A DNA stretch of 6,227 bases from JASFTV01 sp050050615 (GCA_050050615.1 JASFTV010000214.1:1-6227), one strand, 5' to 3'; shown: positions 1 to 5,866, numbered from the stretch's first letter. Notes: generated from the letters alone by a model not told the origin. Translations and numbers: made by a program.

Positions 1-26
1 ACATACATTTCTAAAACTTAAACAAA

Positions 27-43
27 AAAAGAAACTTTCTTTT
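27..43. repeat. AT-rich 17-base palindrome
   Basis: AAAAGAAA at 27-34 and TTTCTTTT at 36-43 form a perfect 8-base inverted repeat around a single central C. It could be an operator-like site, or part of a terminator of a gene to the left of the window. It could also be chance in AT-rich sequence. Confidence 0.45.
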
Positions 44-128
44 GACTCTTTTGGTCGATTTTAAGGTTGCCTCCGTGGATGATAATTTCTAATATTGCCC
101 CGTTCCTGAGGCATCCCCAGAGATCCTA

Positions 129-206
129 GCGAAGCTTCGCCTCAAACCGATCCATCCTCCGTAGCAAGCTACTGCGGAGGACGGGCGAGGCGTCTGCTGA
201 GGATGG
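129..206. repeat. Cluster of overlapping inverted repeats, dispersed-repeat-like
   Basis: Four inverted repeats share about 80 bases. GCGAAGCTTCGC at 129-140 is a perfect 12-base palindrome. CCTCCGTAG at 156-164 pairs with CTACTGCGGAGG inside 169-180 to give a stem of nine pairs (one G-T wobble) with a 7-base loop. CGCCTC at 138-143 pairs with GAGGCG at 187-192, and CCATCCTC at 152-159 pairs with GAGGATGG at 199-206, as alternative outer stems. The arrangement resembles intergenic palindromic repeats of the REP or MITE kind. Whether it recurs in the genome cannot be seen here. Confidence 0.55.
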
Positions 207-332
207 CCTCTCCCCGCACCTTAGAAAACCCTGGCCCAGACCTGGCACTAACCGAGATATTTTGCCTGGTCAAATTGCCTCATAGCAGAGAGACAATTGA
301 CGGGCTCGTGCTATCGCGCCAGGGCGGGCTTC

Positions 333-361
333 ACATTAATCCGCCTTCGGCGGATAAATGT
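333..361. repeat. Strong hairpin just upstream of the first gene
   Basis: ATCCGCC at 339-345 and GGCGGAT at 349-355 form a perfect 7-pair stem around TTC. ACATT at 333-337 and AATGT at 357-361 extend it by five pairs after one A-A mismatch. It ends about 40 bases before the likely ribosome-binding site of the next gene. No U-run follows, so it is not a standard terminator. It may be an untranslated-leader hairpin or a dispersed palindromic repeat. Confidence 0.6.
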
Positions 362-402
362 TAAGATCTTTGCCTATAAAGAAGGCCAGTGCGCTCGGTT
401 CG

Positions 403-409
403 AGAGGGA
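403..409 (+). promoter_or_regulatory. Ribosome-binding site deciding a GTG start
   Basis: AGAGGGA lies six bases before GTG at 416. The more upstream in-frame GTG at 389 has only a GAAGG three bases away, which is too close, so 416 is the preferred start of the phosphorylase-family gene. Confidence 0.55.
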
Positions 410-415
410 ATTCCT

Positions 416-1162
416 GTGATACTGTCCAAAATAGAGACGGAGGAGGGCCTCATCCGCCCCGTGAAAAGAAAAAGCGATCCCCGTGTCGGTCCTGATGTCC
501 TCTTCTCACTGATTGCTGAAGACCTCGACTATCTTCTGAAACTGATTCAACCTGAAAAAATAGATCCCCATGATCTCGGCCTCTTTAAGATCTATCAGGT
601 CAAAGATAGCCCGATGACCCTGTCCGGGCCTTTTCTTGGTGCGCCGCAGGCTGTCATGGGCATGGAAAAGATGATCGCCCTGGGGGCAAAGAGGATTTGG
701 GTTTTGGGTTGGTGCGGCTCTCTTCAGCCGAGTCTCAGGATCGGAGACCTGTTCGTCCCCACCGGCGCCGTATCCGAGGAAGGCACCTCCCAGCACTATC
801 CCATCGCGGACAAGGCCCTGACAACGGATAAGGAACTCAACAAGATCCTCGAAACGGCTCTGCGTGAAGCAGGGTATCCCTTTGTCCGGGGGATGGCGTG
901 GACCACGGATGCGCCATATCGCGAAACGCCCTCGAAGGTGAAAGCGCATCAAGAAAGAGGCATCCTGGCCGTAGAGATGGAGATGTCCGCCATGATGACC
1001 GTGGCCATCTACCGCTCCGTCAAGCTGGCGGGTTTGTTGGTGGTCTCGGACGAGCTTTTTGAGCTCAAGTGGCATACGGGGTTTTCCGATCCCAAATTTA
1101 AGAAAAGATCAAAGGAGTCGGCCGAACTCCTCCTCCATTTGGTACAGTCGTTGAATCGCTGA
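416..1162 (+). CDS. Nucleoside phosphorylase/nucleosidase-fold protein (PNP_UDP family), GWCGSLQP subtype
   Basis: Belongs to the purine/uridine phosphorylase and MTA/SAH nucleosidase superfamily, whose members cleave the N-glycosidic bond of nucleosides in the cytoplasm. From GTG 416 the product has 248 residues, normal for the family. Visible family motifs are GAPQAVMGMEKMIALGAK (75-92), GWCGSLQP (98-105) followed by IGD, TTDAPYRETPSKV (163-175), the ribose-binding-type VEMEMSA (186-192) and VVSDE (209-213), whose Asp212 fits the base-contacting acid. Compared with E. coli uridine phosphorylase from memory, the phosphate-binding GDPxR loop is absent. The arginine before the GTTG motif is Val96 and the threonine is Trp99, so the reaction may be hydrolysis or something else rather than phosphorolysis. 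The substrate cannot be assigned. The gene is followed within 16 bases by the ligase-like gene and is probably co-transcribed with it. An alternative start at GTG 389 would add nine residues. Confidence 0.85.
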   Translation: MILSKIETEEGLIRPVKRKSDPRVGPDVLFSLIAEDLDYLLKLIQPEKIDPHDLGLFKIYQVKDSPMTLSGPFLGAPQAVMGMEKMIALGAKRIWVLGWCGSLQPSLRIGDLFVPTGAVSEEGTSQHYPIADKALTTDKELNKILETALREAGYPFVRGMAWTTDAPYRETPSKVKAHQERGILAVEMEMSAMMTVAIYRSVKLAGLLVVSDELFELKWHTGFSDPKFKKRSKESAELLLHLVQSLNR

Positions 1163-1178
1163 GTTGCCGAGAGGAAAA

Positions 1179-1973
1179 GTGGAAGAAACCATCGCAGAGC
1201 AGAAGGAGATAACAGAAAAGGTCAGACACCGCCTGCCCATGCCCAGGCTCGAGCATACTTTCCAGGAACAGGATATCATCGACTTTGATGGGAGGATAAG
1301 AAGGGTCCTACAACAGGATACCCCCGTTCGATACACGGTGGAGCCAGAAATCGAGGGTCAGGCCGTGGAGATCGTCTATGAAAAGGGCACTCTCACGGTC
1401 GCCTCGACCAGAGGCGACGGGTATGTGGGGGAACTCGTTACTCCAAACGTGAAGACCATTCTGACGGTTCCCCTGACGCTGATTCAGATTCCGCCGGAGG
1501 GGGGAAGCCCTATCCCCGATCTCCTGGAGGTGCGGGGGGTCATTTACGTCGAGACTGAAGCTTTCGAGGTTCTCAATCGAGAAAGGGTTGAGAAGAACCT
1601 GCCTCCATTCAAAGGCCCGGCAGATGCGGCCGCCGATGCTTTGAGCCAACCCAATCTCAGGGTCACGGCAAAGAAGCCACTGAACATGTTTTGCACCGGT
1701 ATCGGTGAGATGAGCGGTCCCGAACTCGATACCCAATATGAACTGATGACGACCCTTCAGCAGTGGAGCCTCCGTGTGAACAGACCTCATATCAAGGTCT
1801 GTGATGGGGTAGGTGAGGTTGTAGAGTACTGCCATCGCCTAAAGGAGATGAGATCGCAGTTTCCTTATAAGATTGGCGGGGCTGTAGTCAACGTCAATCA
1901 ACGCAGCCTCCAGGCAAGACTGGGCGACATATCCGGAAGTCATGGATGGGCCATCGCTTACAAATTATGGTGA
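1179..1973 (+). CDS. Degenerate stand-alone LigA-type (NAD+-dependent DNA ligase) adenylation domain protein
   Basis: Matches the nucleotidyltransferase domain (Ib) of bacterial NAD+-dependent DNA ligase across its length: VRHRLPMPRLEHTF, then VEPEIEGQAVEIVYEKG, STRGDG, LEVRG, RVTAKKPLNMFC, IGGAVVNVN and WAIAYK. It lacks the NMN-binding Ia domain and ends right after the last motif, so the OB, zinc, HhH and BRCT domains are missing. With TTG 1164 numbered residue 1, the E. coli adenylated Lys115 corresponds to Glu62, Asp117 to Glu64, Glu173 to Val126, Arg200 to Ala153, Arg208 to Ser161, Asp285 to Gly238 and Lys290 to Asn243. Glu113, Arg136, Arg277 and Lys314 are kept as Glu60, Arg83, Arg230 and Lys267. 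Ligase activity is therefore not expected. The long intact frame argues for a repurposed protein. GTG 1179 has GAGAGGA three bases upstream. TTG 1164, two bases after the previous stop codon, is the alternative start and has no ribosome-binding site. Function unknown. Confidence 0.8.
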   Translation: MEETIAEQKEITEKVRHRLPMPRLEHTFQEQDIIDFDGRIRRVLQQDTPVRYTVEPEIEGQAVEIVYEKGTLTVASTRGDGYVGELVTPNVKTILTVPLTLIQIPPEGGSPIPDLLEVRGVIYVETEAFEVLNRERVEKNLPPFKGPADAAADALSQPNLRVTAKKPLNMFCTGIGEMSGPELDTQYELMTTLQQWSLRVNRPHIKVCDGVGEVVEYCHRLKEMRSQFPYKIGGAVVNVNQRSLQARLGDISGSHGWAIAYKLW

Positions 1974-2312
1974 TAGAGTATAATTTCGAATCACCACCTT
2001 GCCATATCGCTTCAGCGCGTGAGGGGGACTCTCATGAAGGTTTCCACCAAATGAGCGCCTGTTTTTGCACGATGTCCCATGCTATCCGGAATTCAGGTTC
2101 CCGTGCTCACCCGAGCAGAGGGTCATGGGGATCTCTTTTCAAGAACGAAAAAGCCGTTGCCCGGAAGCCACCATTGGGTTACGGGGGAGGCCCCGCAGGG
2201 GCGGGACAGGCGCCCGGAGGGCCCCCCGGACTAGAACGCCAGTGCCGGTTCATATTTGCAAAATTCTGACCGGACACGGCTGGTATTAAGTGAAAACGCA
2301 CTGGGAGAAGTT
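1974..2312. other. Noncoding gap of about 340 bases with a GC-rich block and a hairpin
   Basis: No recognisable gene. Short open frames here give low-complexity Gly/Pro/Arg-rich translations with no family resemblance, and none continues the ligase-like protein into an OB domain. Bases 2181-2229 are extremely GC-rich. They contain GCCCC (2190-2194) with GGGGC (2198-2202) and a near-palindrome at 2214-2229. A separate hairpin sits at 2242-2277. The region probably carries the end of the upstream transcript and the promoter or leader of the acylphosphatase gene, but no promoter was recognised. Confidence 0.5.
2242..2277. repeat. Hairpin in the acylphosphatase leader
   Basis: GTGCCGGT at 2242-2249 can pair with ACCGG (2269-2273) and CAC (2275-2277). 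This gives eight pairs with one bulged A and a 19-base loop. It ends 35 bases before the acylphosphatase start codon. There is no U-run, so a terminator is unlikely. A regulatory role is possible but unproven. Confidence 0.4.
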
Positions 2313-2597
2313 ATGGGTAATATCAGGATTCGACTTGTGATTGAAGGCAGAGTTCAGGGTGTGTGGTTCCGGGACTCGACGCGCCAAGAGGCCAACATAC
2401 TGGGCGTAACCGGTTGGGTCAAAAACAGGCGTGATGGGGCGGTTGAGGTTTTGGCGGAGGGCCCGGAGGATCGTGTGAGAAAACTGGTGGCCTGGTGCCA
2501 TCACGGGCCGCCAGGTGCCAGGGTTACCCGTGTCCATGAAACCGAGGAACCGTGGCAGGGAGAATTCAATAGCTTCGATGTTGTCTTTTCCTATTGA
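2313..2597 (+). CDS. acyP: Acylphosphatase
   Basis: Small cytoplasmic enzyme of the acylphosphatase family (EC 3.6.1.7), which hydrolyses acyl phosphates to carboxylate and phosphate. The 94-residue product is the usual length. Both family signatures are present. GRVQGVWFR (12-20) is the phosphate-binding loop with catalytic Arg20, and GWVKNRRDGAVEV (34-46) carries catalytic Asn38. The C-terminal FDVVFSY matches the usual ending. The start at ATG 2313 is chosen because GGGAG (2303-2307) lies five bases upstream and the family normally begins a few residues before the first strand. An in-frame ATG at 2256 would add 19 residues with no family match. The gene stands between noncoding stretches of about 340 and 174 bases, so it may be transcribed alone. 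The physiological substrate in bacteria is generally uncertain. Confidence 0.96.
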   Translation: MGNIRIRLVIEGRVQGVWFRDSTRQEANILGVTGWVKNRRDGAVEVLAEGPEDRVRKLVAWCHHGPPGARVTRVHETEEPWQGEFNSFDVVFSY

Positions 2598-2651
2598 ACG
2601 TGTTAAACCTGTCTCTAACGGTCCCGGCAGACTGTTTCCAAAAACCCCTCT

Positions 2652-2670
2652 ATTTTGTAAGCCCCAAAAT
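2652..2670. repeat. Small inverted repeat between acyP and the lipoprotein gene
   Basis: ATTTTG (2652-2657) and CAAAAT (2665-2670) form a six-pair AT-rich stem around TAAGCCC. It is about 55 bases after the acylphosphatase stop codon. The stem is weak and has no U-run, so it is not called a terminator. The remaining bases of the 174-base gap show nothing recognisable. Confidence 0.3.
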
Positions 2671-2755
2671 CATGGCCTCCCTCAATGGGTAAAGGGATAG
2701 AGAAATGAGACCCGAGCCATGCGAACACTTTTGGACGATGCCAGCATCTTAGAAC

Positions 2756-2763
2756 GGAGAGGG
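2756..2763 (+). promoter_or_regulatory. Ribosome-binding site of the lipoprotein gene
   Basis: GGAGAGGG lies eight bases before ATG 2772. This is a good Shine-Dalgarno match and fixes the start in front of the signal peptide. Confidence 0.7.
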
Positions 2764-2771
2764 CCATCTCA

Positions 2772-3737
2772 ATGAAAAACGACAGGATTTGGCGATTCTT
2801 TTGTTTGATTCTAGCCCTTGTGCTGATTCCATGGGCCGGCTGTAGTACCACCCAAGGGATTTACAACAAAGTCATGCCCGAGAAGAATGCCAGGCTCAAG
2901 AAAAGGGTCCTGGTCCTCCCCCTTATGGATCAGGCAGGCCTGGGAGAGGCAAAAGTCGGCCAGATCGCGTCTCAACTTCTCACCCTTCTAGACCAAAAGG
3001 CGCACCTCTTACTCGTTAGGCCCACAAATCCTATGCCTCGATCCTCAAAGATCACATCCCCTGGATTCGGTATCGTCATAGATCCTGATCAGGCAAGAAG
3101 GGCAGAGGAAATGGGCATGAATGTCCTCATGACCGTCGTGCTGAGCCCTTTTGAGGTTCATACCAAAAGAACGGGGATCTGGCCTTTCCGAAAGTTCAGA
3201 AGGGAGCTCGAAATCTCCATGGTCGTCAACGCCCTCGACGTCACCAACGGGACTCTATTCTTGACTCACCTTGAAAGCAGGAGGATAAGACTGCCGAGTT
3301 TGGATGAACTGGAAGATGAAGACTTCGAACAAGACCTCGAAAAGCGACTTGAGACGCGATTTAGCAATCTGTTTGATCCTTCAGAAATCGATCGCAAAAA
3401 ATTTGATAAAGCATGGTCCCGAATCGTGGAGGATCAAGCCTCAGCGATCAAGCGAGCTCTGAACGAGCAGCCATGGTCAGGAAAAATCCTATCAGCCGAT
3501 TCTGAAACCATCATCGTCAATGCGGGAAAAGATATCGGTCTGACTGAAGGAGACGTCTTTGAAGTTTATGGCCAGGGAGAATCGATTCTTTCTGTGAGCG
3601 GCAGATCCCTTTATCTCATGGGACCGAAAGTGGGGGAAATCAAGACGGTCAAAGTCATGGACAGACATGCCTCAGCCGTCCCCTTGGAAACCGGACACTT
3701 CTTTCCCGGGCAAATCATAAGAGAGAAAGGTGAATAA
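2772..3737 (+). CDS. Putative outer-membrane lipoprotein with FlgT-C-like C-terminal domain
   Basis: The 321-residue product begins with a positively charged start (MKND-R-WR) and a hydrophobic segment (about 9-22) ending in WAGC, where Cys24 would be the lipidated residue. Trp at -3 is unusual for a lipobox. Ser follows the Cys, so there is no Asp inner-membrane retention signal, and outer-membrane placement is inferred. Residues 43-83 (KKRVLVLPLMDQ and on) resemble the first strand and helix of CsgG- or TolB-N-like periplasmic domains. Residues 173-215 are strongly charged and probably helical. Residues 236-317 (SGKILSADSETIIVNAGKD, then GLTEGDVFEVYG and VGEIKTVKVM) resemble the small beta domain of FlgT C-termini. 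Only the fold-level resemblance is claimed; the precise family is unrecognised. It is convergent with recN. Confidence 0.8.
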   Translation: MKNDRIWRFFCLILALVLIPWAGCSTTQGIYNKVMPEKNARLKKRVLVLPLMDQAGLGEAKVGQIASQLLTLLDQKAHLLLVRPTNPMPRSSKITSPGFGIVIDPDQARRAEEMGMNVLMTVVLSPFEVHTKRTGIWPFRKFRRELEISMVVNALDVTNGTLFLTHLESRRIRLPSLDELEDEDFEQDLEKRLETRFSNLFDPSEIDRKKFDKAWSRIVEDQASAIKRALNEQPWSGKILSADSETIIVNAGKDIGLTEGDVFEVYGQGESILSVSGRSLYLMGPKVGEIKTVKVMDRHASAVPLETGHFFPGQIIREKGE

Positions 3738-3738
3738 C

Positions 3739-3761
3739 GAGGGGCCACAACCTCTCTTCAG
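3739..3761 (+). repeat. 3' element after the lipoprotein gene, one arm of a 13-base inverted repeat
   Basis: AACCTCTCTTCAG at 3749-3761 is the exact reverse complement of 5843-5855, so the two copies flank recN. Both lie just behind a stop codon in the sense direction of the gene they follow: the lipoprotein TAA here, the ATPase TAG there. Here GAGG (3739-3742) can pair with CCTC (3751-3754) around an 8-base loop, and AAGAGAG (3719-3725) with CTCTCTT (3752-3758) is an alternative. A weak terminator or transcript-end element is possible. No strong intrinsic terminator is visible in 3738-3817. The T-run at 3800-3805 has no GC stem in front of it. Confidence 0.35.
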
Positions 3762-3817
3762 GCTGAGGCAACAAGATCTCACCAGGCTGACAATGGGGCT
3801 TTTTTCGAGCTCTGAAG

Positions 3818-5506
3818 CTATCCCAATATCTCCCTTGCATGGGCGATCGCCTTTTGGGAGATCCTCTTGCCCCCGAGGAGTCGGGCGATCTCCTTGACCC
3901 TGTCCTCAAGATCCAGTTCCGAAATGATGGTGCGCGTGCGCCCCTCGACCACCTTTTTTTGAACCAGGAAATGGGTGGGGCCTTTGCTTGCGATTTGGGG
4001 GAGATGGGTAATGCAGAGGATCTGATGATATTCGGCCAGGGAGTTCAGTTTTTCGCCCACCACCTCGGCTGTTCCCCCACCGATACCGGAATCGACCTCA
4101 TCAAAGATAATCGTCTCCACAGACGCTGTTCGGGCCAGGATCGTCTTCAGGGCGAGCATGATTCTGGACAACTCCCCGCCCGATGCGATCTTGGAAAGAG
4201 GCTTCAGCTCTTCACCGACATTGGGTGAGAGCATAAACTCCACCCTATCGTAGCCGTCCGCCTTGATCATCCTCATCGCCTTTTCTGACGTATCCCCGGG
4301 GTCGGGCATCTCCTGATGGAACCGGACCTCGAATCGCGTACCGCGCATATCCAGAAGATCTAACTCACGTTTCACGGACTTCTCAAACGCGTTGGCCGCC
4401 TGCTTCCTCTTCTTCGACAAAAGCGCTGCTTTGGAGACAATCTCCTCTTCCGCAGCCTTGATCTCTCGGTTGATCCGTTCCAGTTCCTCTCTCCTCTGGT
4501 CCAGGTTGTCCATCATGATGGAGACCCTCTCCTTGAACTTCATGATCTCCTCAATGGAAGAGCCGTACTTCCTCTTCAGCCTGTTGATCCATTGAAGCCG
4601 CTCTTCCACCTCCTCGAGGCGATGGGGGTCAATGACGATCGTTTTTTGAATATCTCTCAGTGTCAGGGCCGCCTCCTCAAGCTCCACTTTCGCTGAACTG
4701 AGAACCTCTTTCACACTACTGAGCCGCTGGTCAAACGCCGCCCCTTTCTCCATCCCCTTGATCCGAAGGGCCAGCTCTGAGACGAGAGCTCGCTCTTTCT
4801 CATAAAGCGTTTGATACGTTTCTGTGATGATCTGAAGGAGTTGTTCAGCATATTGAAGCCGTTTTCGCTCTTCTTCCACAAGCCTGTCCTCCCCTTCTTT
4901 GAGATTCGCCTTTTCGATCTCCTCCCTCTGGAATCTTGCAAGATCCTGCTTTTCTTCGCTCTCCCGGATCTCCCTCTCCAGGGAATACCGCCCCTCTTTC
5001 AGGGACTGATACTGGCCGAAGGCCACATTCAGCTCCAATCGATCATGCGTCAATGAACCGAAATCATCCAGGAGATACAGGTGATTATCCGGTTTCAGGA
5101 GAAGCTGATGCTCATGCTGCCCTGATATGCTGATCAACATGAGCCCAACCCGGGACAGCATCTGGAGTGTAGACATGGAGCGGTTGATAGTGATTCTGTT
5201 TCGCCCTTCCCGGGAGATATGCCGCTTGATGACCAATTCTCCATCGAAGGGGAGGCCTAGCTCAGAAAACAACGTCTCCATAGCGGGATTTTCAGGAAGG
5301 CTGAAAAGGGCTTCCACCCTCGCCTCATTACTGCCGCTGCGGATGAGATCGGCAGAGGCCCTTCCGCCGAGGATCAGGTTTACAGCGCTGATAATGATCG
5401 ACTTTCCCGCCCCCGTCTCTCCTGAAAGGATGTTGAGGCCTGGTTTGAAGTGGGTCTCCAGGTGGCTGATGATGGCAAAGTTGGAGATGGTCAGTTGGAC
5501 AAGCAT
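3818..5506 (-). CDS. recN: DNA repair protein RecN
   Basis: SMC-like ABC ATPase of double-strand-break repair, acting in the cytoplasm on DNA ends and in concert with RecA. The 562-residue product is the normal length. The N-terminal MLVQLTISNFAI matches RecN, so ATG 5506 is secure. Walker A GETGAGKS is at 29-36 and the Q-loop region ISGQHEHQLLL at about 130-140. A long charged coiled coil covers about 155-375 with a break in the middle. The ABC signature SGGELSR is at 442-448, Walker B IIFDEVD ends with Asp469-Glu470, SGIGGG follows, and the switch histidine in CITHLPQIAS is His501. All ATPase motifs are intact. No Shine-Dalgarno sequence precedes the start; the bases before ATG read CTCAAAAACC. 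No clear LexA-type operator was found. recN lies 360 bases downstream of, and on the same strand as, the secretion ATPase gene, and is probably transcribed separately. Confidence 0.98.
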   Translation of the reverse strand: MLVQLTISNFAIISHLETHFKPGLNILSGETGAGKSIIISAVNLILGGRASADLIRSGSNEARVEALFSLPENPAMETLFSELGLPFDGELVIKRHISREGRNRITINRSMSTLQMLSRVGLMLISISGQHEHQLLLKPDNHLYLLDDFGSLTHDRLELNVAFGQYQSLKEGRYSLEREIRESEEKQDLARFQREEIEKANLKEGEDRLVEEERKRLQYAEQLLQIITETYQTLYEKERALVSELALRIKGMEKGAAFDQRLSSVKEVLSSAKVELEEAALTLRDIQKTIVIDPHRLEEVEERLQWINRLKRKYGSSIEEIMKFKERVSIMMDNLDQRREELERINREIKAAEEEIVSKAALLSKKRKQAANAFEKSVKRELDLLDMRGTRFEVRFHQEMPDPGDTSEKAMRMIKADGYDRVEFMLSPNVGEELKPLSKIASGGELSRIMLALKTILARTASVETIIFDEVDSGIGGGTAEVVGEKLNSLAEYHQILCITHLPQIASKGPTHFLVQKKVVEGRTRTIISELDLEDRVKEIARLLGGKRISQKAIAHAREILG

Positions 5507-5728
5507 GGTTTTTGAGCTACAAGATACGGGTTAAAGGTTAGGAGTAATTTCTAAACAGGATATGGTGTCGAATAACATCTTAAGGTTTGACTTTCAATCC
5601 CCCTGCCCTGATTATTCACGGAGTCAGATGAGTCCGCAAGCCCCTGACGACGCACGTCGCGTGCTCATACCGCTTCGCCTTGCATCAAGAATACCACAAG
5701 CTTATCCTGGTCTCATATCATTTTCAGA

Positions 5729-5745
5729 ATGTCTCTTTAAGACAT
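5729..5745. repeat. Six-pair hairpin in the recN upstream region
   Basis: ATGTCT (5729-5734) and AGACAT (5740-5745) are perfect inverted repeats around CTTTA. It could be a protein-binding site or a transcript hairpin. It lies more than 200 bases from the recN start, which is too far for a promoter-proximal operator of recN unless the leader is long. Confidence 0.35.
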
Positions 5746-5842
5746 CGTCCTTCTGTTCCACAACTTATTGATCTTAATGCTTTTGCCTGGAGGTGGGGTA
5801 TTCTTCATGAATAATTCGGGCTGGACAAAAAGGCGTGAAGTT

Positions 5843-5863
5843 CTGAAGAGAGGTTCCCGGCCT
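5843..5863 (-). repeat. 3' element after the ATPase gene, second arm of the recN-flanking inverted repeat
   Basis: CTGAAGAGAGGTT at 5843-5855 is the reverse complement of 3749-3761. Read on the minus strand, it comes directly after the ATPase TAG stop: a GGAGG, a 7-base loop and CCTCT can pair, followed by a CTTC tail. The layout (stop, GAGG-type stem, CCTCTCTTC) is the same as after the lipoprotein gene. Confidence 0.35.
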
Positions 5864-5866
5864 CCG

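Larger units (their letters stand above)
1..415. other. Noncoding region rich in inverted repeats upstream of the phosphorylase-family gene
   Basis: No convincing coding sequence was found on either strand. The first 100 bases are AT-rich. The middle part (about 121-210) holds several overlapping inverted repeats, and a strong hairpin lies at 333-361, just before the first gene; these are listed separately. I looked for a sigma-70 promoter. There are TTGACT at 42-47 and TTGACG at 297-302, but neither has a convincing -10 at normal spacing, so no promoter is called. If the first gene's promoter lies here it is not recognisable by eye. Confidence 0.6.
5507..5866. other. Noncoding gap of 360 bases upstream of recN
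   Basis: This probably holds the recN promoter and the end of the ATPase transcript. On the minus strand, TTGAAA (5592-5597) and TATTCG (5569-5574) are separated by 17 bases and lie about 60 bases before the recN start. This is a weak sigma-70 candidate, since the -10 matches only in part. Two small hairpins occur: GCACG/CGTGC at 5652-5664 with a 3-base loop, and ATGTCT/AGACAT at 5729-5745 with a 5-base loop. Neither is followed by a U-run. An open frame at 5562-5771 on the plus strand has no ribosome-binding site or family resemblance. Confidence 0.5.

Noticed and set aside
506..1075. 189-codon minus-strand frame
   Set aside because: It is a shadow of the phosphorylase-family gene, which has clear motifs on the plus strand.
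1308..1835. 175-codon minus-strand frame
   Set aside because: It is a shadow of the LigA-like gene; the plus-strand translation aligns with LigA over its whole length.
2051..2269. 72-codon plus-strand frame starting at an ATGA overlap with a 6-codon mini-ORF at 2033
   Set aside because: The translation is Gly/Pro-rich over the GC block with no family resemblance, and the neighbouring frame is equally open.
1974..2269. Frameshifted continuation of the LigA-like protein into an OB domain
   Set aside because: Translations after 1973 show no VGRTG- or PVA-type LigA motif in the frames available, so the protein appears to end at the domain boundary.
3795..3806. GGGGC followed by a T-run as an intrinsic terminator for the lipoprotein gene
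   Set aside because: No upstream GCCCC-type arm is present to make the stem.
5545..5561. CTGT half-site upstream of recN as a LexA operator
   Set aside because: The second half reads TACT instead of ACAG, so it is not a valid site.
5621..5651. Hammerhead-ribozyme-like string (AGATGAGTCCGCAAG followed by TGACGAC)
   Set aside because: The conserved CUGAUGA core is altered, the GAAA part is missing and stem II does not pair. Only a 5-pair GTCAG/CTGAC stem with a 17-base loop remains.
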